DNA of 7,498 nucleotides from Blastocatellia bacterium (GTDB lineage: Bacteria > Acidobacteriota > Blastocatellia > Pyrinomonadales > Pyrinomonadaceae): positions 1-7,498 of the forward strand of contig JACDAK010000226.1 in NCBI GenBank assembly GCA_013695495.1. Reading direction: 5' to 3'. Below are positions 5,818 to 7,498 of the stretch, piece by piece. Within the stretch, counting starts at the first letter, position 1; every line of letters starts with the position of its first letter. The notes beneath the pieces are model-generated. The model did not search any database. It was not told where the DNA came from and was given only the letters and a program-made list of their open reading frames with translations. A program made the position numbers and the translations under genes.

Positions 5818-5928
5818 GCTCGTTTTGTCAAAAATGACGTCCCGGTCGGCGTCTACTCGTCGCTGATGACCGTTGTAACCATGCCGTAACCGCAGCCGCA
5901 ACCGCATTCGCTCCGGCAAGCGAAATAA

Positions 5929-5963
5929 AAAGCTCCGGCCACCGTGCGGCGTACCGGAGCTTT
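5929..5963. terminator. Bidirectional Rho-independent terminator between mtgA and the peptidase gene
   Basis: AAAGCTCCGG (5929-5938) and CCGGAGCTTT (5954-5963) form a perfect 10-bp stem around a 15-base loop. On the plus strand it runs into TTTGTTATTT. On the minus strand it runs into TTTTTATTTC, the better tract. It lies 17 bases beyond the peptidase stop codon and about 310 bases beyond the mtgA stop, so it mainly serves the peptidase transcript and can also stop readthrough from mtgA across the repeat array. Confidence 0.85.
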
Positions 5964-5979
5964 GTTATTTGGGCGTAAG

Positions 5980-7498
5980 TTAGCGGCCGACGATCCGCAT
6001 TTCGTCAAGGATCCACCCGGCGTTGCCGAACTTTTCAGTGACGAAGAGGACGAACCGGATGTCGACAGAGATGGTTCGGTTGCGGGCGGGGTCGTAGAAG
6101 AAATCGTTGCCGAGCCCTTCGTAGTTGCCGTCGAAGGCCAGGCCGATCTGCTCGCCGGCACCGTTAAGGACGGGGCTGCCGGAGTTGCCGCCGATGATGT
6201 CGTTGTCGGAAATAAAGTTAACCACAACGCTGTCGCCGCTGCCGAACCGGCCGAAATCCTGAGCCGCCTGCAGGTCCTTCAGCTTCTGAGGCATATCGAA
6301 CGGATTGAGGCCCGTGTCTTTTTCGATCATGCCTTTGATGGTTGTGAAGGGCGTGCGGTATTCCGCTTCGCGAGGGCTGTAGCCCTTGATGCTGCCGAAC
6401 GTGAACCGCAGCGTGGAATTTGCGTCCGGATACGGCGTCGTGCCTTTCATCTCTGCCATCCCCTGTTGATATAGGAGACGGAGGCGATCGATCTGGGAAG
6501 CGAAGACTCCGGCACGTGCGTCGGCTTCCGCCCGGGCTTCGGCCATGGCACGAGCCACAGCTCTGACATCGTCGCGCTCGGGGCGATATTCCATTGTCTG
6601 CGGCCCGTAGAGTGCGAGGATGTTCTCGGCCGTCCAGTAATCGCCCTCGGCGACGGTTGAAGCGAACTCGGCCTCTGCCTTGCGACGTTCGGCTCCTGTT
6701 TTAGATCCGAAGAGATTATCGACGGCTTCGATCCTTTGACCTTCCGGAAGCTCGGCGAGGGCACGAAGGAAGAACTTGAGCATCTCACGTTCGTAAACCG
6801 GTTCGCGGTCTGCCATCACGCTTTTGATCTGTGCAAGCTTTGCAGGCCTGTCTGCATCGGCGAGCGGCTTGTCGTTTATAACGGCGAGAGTGATCAGGCC
6901 GAAAACCTTCATCATCTGCTCGGGGCTGCGGCGAACGACGGCGTCGCGAGCGGCGTACCTGTTAGACACGGCGGTAGCGGCTGCGATGTCACCGAGAACG
7001 CTGCCGTATTTCGCCTTGCGTGCGGGGTCAGCAGCGATCCATTTGGTGAACGCCTCTTCTTCTGCGCGGCGGCGTTCGGCGACGTTAGCACGCCTGATCC
7101 GCTGTGCACCGCCTTCGAACACCTTGCGCGAGTTGTCGAAATTGGCAATATCGGATTGAAGTGCGATGCGCTTCGCTTCGTTGCCTTCCCCGACGAGACG
7201 AAGAGCGTCCGAGCGTGCATCAAGCCACTGAGCGAGGAACGGGAAGAAGACGTCGCGTGCGTATTCGACCGACGACGATTCGCGGTAGCGCGTCGTGCCG
7301 CCGGGATAGCCAAGGACGAATACGAAATCATTTTCCTTGTGATCGCCGATATTCATCGTCAGGAAGCGCGTCGGTTTGTAGGGAACGTTGTTGGCGGAAT
7401 ATTCCGCGGCGGAACCGTCAGGGCCGACGTAGGCTCGCAGAAACGTAAAGTCGCCGGTGTGCCGCGTCCATTCGAAATTGTCCGGGTCACCACCGAAA
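5980..7498 (-). CDS. S46 family dipeptidyl peptidase, DPP7-like, N-terminus missing
   Basis: The visible 505 residues are the C-terminal part of an S46 serine exopeptidase (DPP7/DPP11 family), which removes dipeptides from peptide N-termini, usually in the periplasm. The frame is open to the right edge, so the ATG at 7356 is internal. About 200 residues, including the signal peptide and catalytic His, are outside. The fragment opens with FGGDPDNFEW-TRHTGDF (residues 1-17), the block holding the expected catalytic Asp, then LGYPGGTTRY. A long helical domain follows (about 90-330). The catalytic serine lies in IIGGNSGSPVLN (first Ser of NSGS, fragment residue 439, codon 6181-6183). LAFDGNYE follows: Gly in FDGN is the residue associated with DPP7-type preference for hydrophobic P1, where DPP11 has Arg. 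One oddity is Thr where WPRHTGD is usual. A strong terminator lies just past the stop. Confidence 0.94.
   Translation of the reverse strand, partial: FGGDPDNFEWTRHTGDFTFLRAYVGPDGSAAEYSANNVPYKPTRFLTMNIGDHKENDFVFVLGYPGGTTRYRESSSVEYARDVFFPFLAQWLDARSDALRLVGEGNEAKRIALQSDIANFDNSRKVFEGGAQRIRRANVAERRRAEEEAFTKWIAADPARKAKYGSVLGDIAAATAVSNRYAARDAVVRRSPEQMMKVFGLITLAVINDKPLADADRPAKLAQIKSVMADREPVYEREMLKFFLRALAELPEGQRIEAVDNLFGSKTGAERRKAEAEFASTVAEGDYWTAENILALYGPQTMEYRPERDDVRAVARAMAEARAEADARAGVFASQIDRLRLLYQQGMAEMKGTTPYPDANSTLRFTFGSIKGYSPREAEYRTPFTTIKGMIEKDTGLNPFDMPQKLKDLQAAQDFGRFGSGDSVVVNFISDNDIIGGNSGSPVLNGAGEQIGLAFDGNYEGLGNDFFYDPARNRTISVDIRFVLFVTEKFGNAGWILDEMRIVGR

Larger units (their letters stand above)
5621..5979. 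other. 359-base convergent intergenic region with tandem repeats and terminator
   Basis: No conventional gene is visible between the mtgA stop and the peptidase stop. The left half is a 21-bp tandem array (5629-5817). The middle, to about 5920, is unique sequence with short hexamer-like repetition (variants of AACCGC near 5888-5906). The right end is a bidirectional terminator (5929-5963). Open frames on both strands across the array reflect a stop-free 21-bp unit whose length is divisible by three. Confidence 0.85.

Noticed and set aside
5604..5919. Minus-strand open frames over the tandem array with repeated Cys/Asp/Ser or Asn-Val-Ala-Thr-Arg
   Set aside because: They are open only because the 21-bp unit lacks stops; unit differences change amino acids more than in the forward heptad frame, and no ribosome site was seen.
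5944..6474. 176-codon plus-strand open frame opposite the S46 peptidase
   Set aside because: It is antisense to the conserved catalytic serine region, starts inside the terminator, and shows no domain.
7354..7356. ATG at 7356 as the start of the peptidase
   Set aside because: The frame continues upstream to the window edge through GGDPDNFEW and RHTGD, a conserved S46 block, so this ATG is internal.

Overview
The window most likely comes from an Acidobacteriota genome, probably the class Blastocatellia. The best evidence is a secreted von Willebrand factor A (VWA) protein of the type known almost only from Acidobacteriota. A cyanobacterial/plant-like GlgC and an S46 dipeptidyl peptidase fit that placement. 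It looks like ordinary chromosome: no transposase, phage, plasmid, CRISPR or RNA gene is visible. Lineage is inferred from protein style alone.

Layout, left to right. (1) 1-768 (+): the C-terminal part of a Gfo/Idh/MocA oxidoreductase, possibly of the kind found in lipid A gene clusters. (2) 767-998: two near-identical hairpin-forming arms of 32 bases in opposite orientation bracket the intergenic space. This resembles a REP-pair/MITE-like mobile repeat. It begins inside the stop codon of the first gene and ends inside the first codons of the next. (3) 951-2093 (+): a serine hydrolase of the beta-lactamase (S12) fold, preceded by a possible 22-codon leader ORF that overlaps it as ATGA. (4) 2160-3389 (+): the exported VWA protein with a complete metal-binding site. 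(5) 3386-4681 (-): glgC, ADP-glucose synthesis, convergent with the VWA gene and sharing stop-codon bases with it. (6) 4859-5620 (+): mtgA, a membrane-anchored peptidoglycan glycosyltransferase, divergent from glgC. (7) 5621-5979: a gene-free stretch holding a 21-bp tandem repeat array and a strong bidirectional terminator. (8) 5980-7498 (-): an S46 peptidase running off the right edge.

The genes do not form one pathway. They cover envelope and cell wall work (oxidoreductase, possibly the serine hydrolase, MtgA), glycogen storage (GlgC), peptide catabolism (S46 peptidase) and an exported protein of unknown role (VWA). Frequent strand switches imply several separate transcription units. The parts least explained by the genes are the inverted repeat pair at 767-998 and the 21-bp array at 5629-5817. 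One forward frame of that array encodes regular heptads, with many of the differences between units being synonymous.
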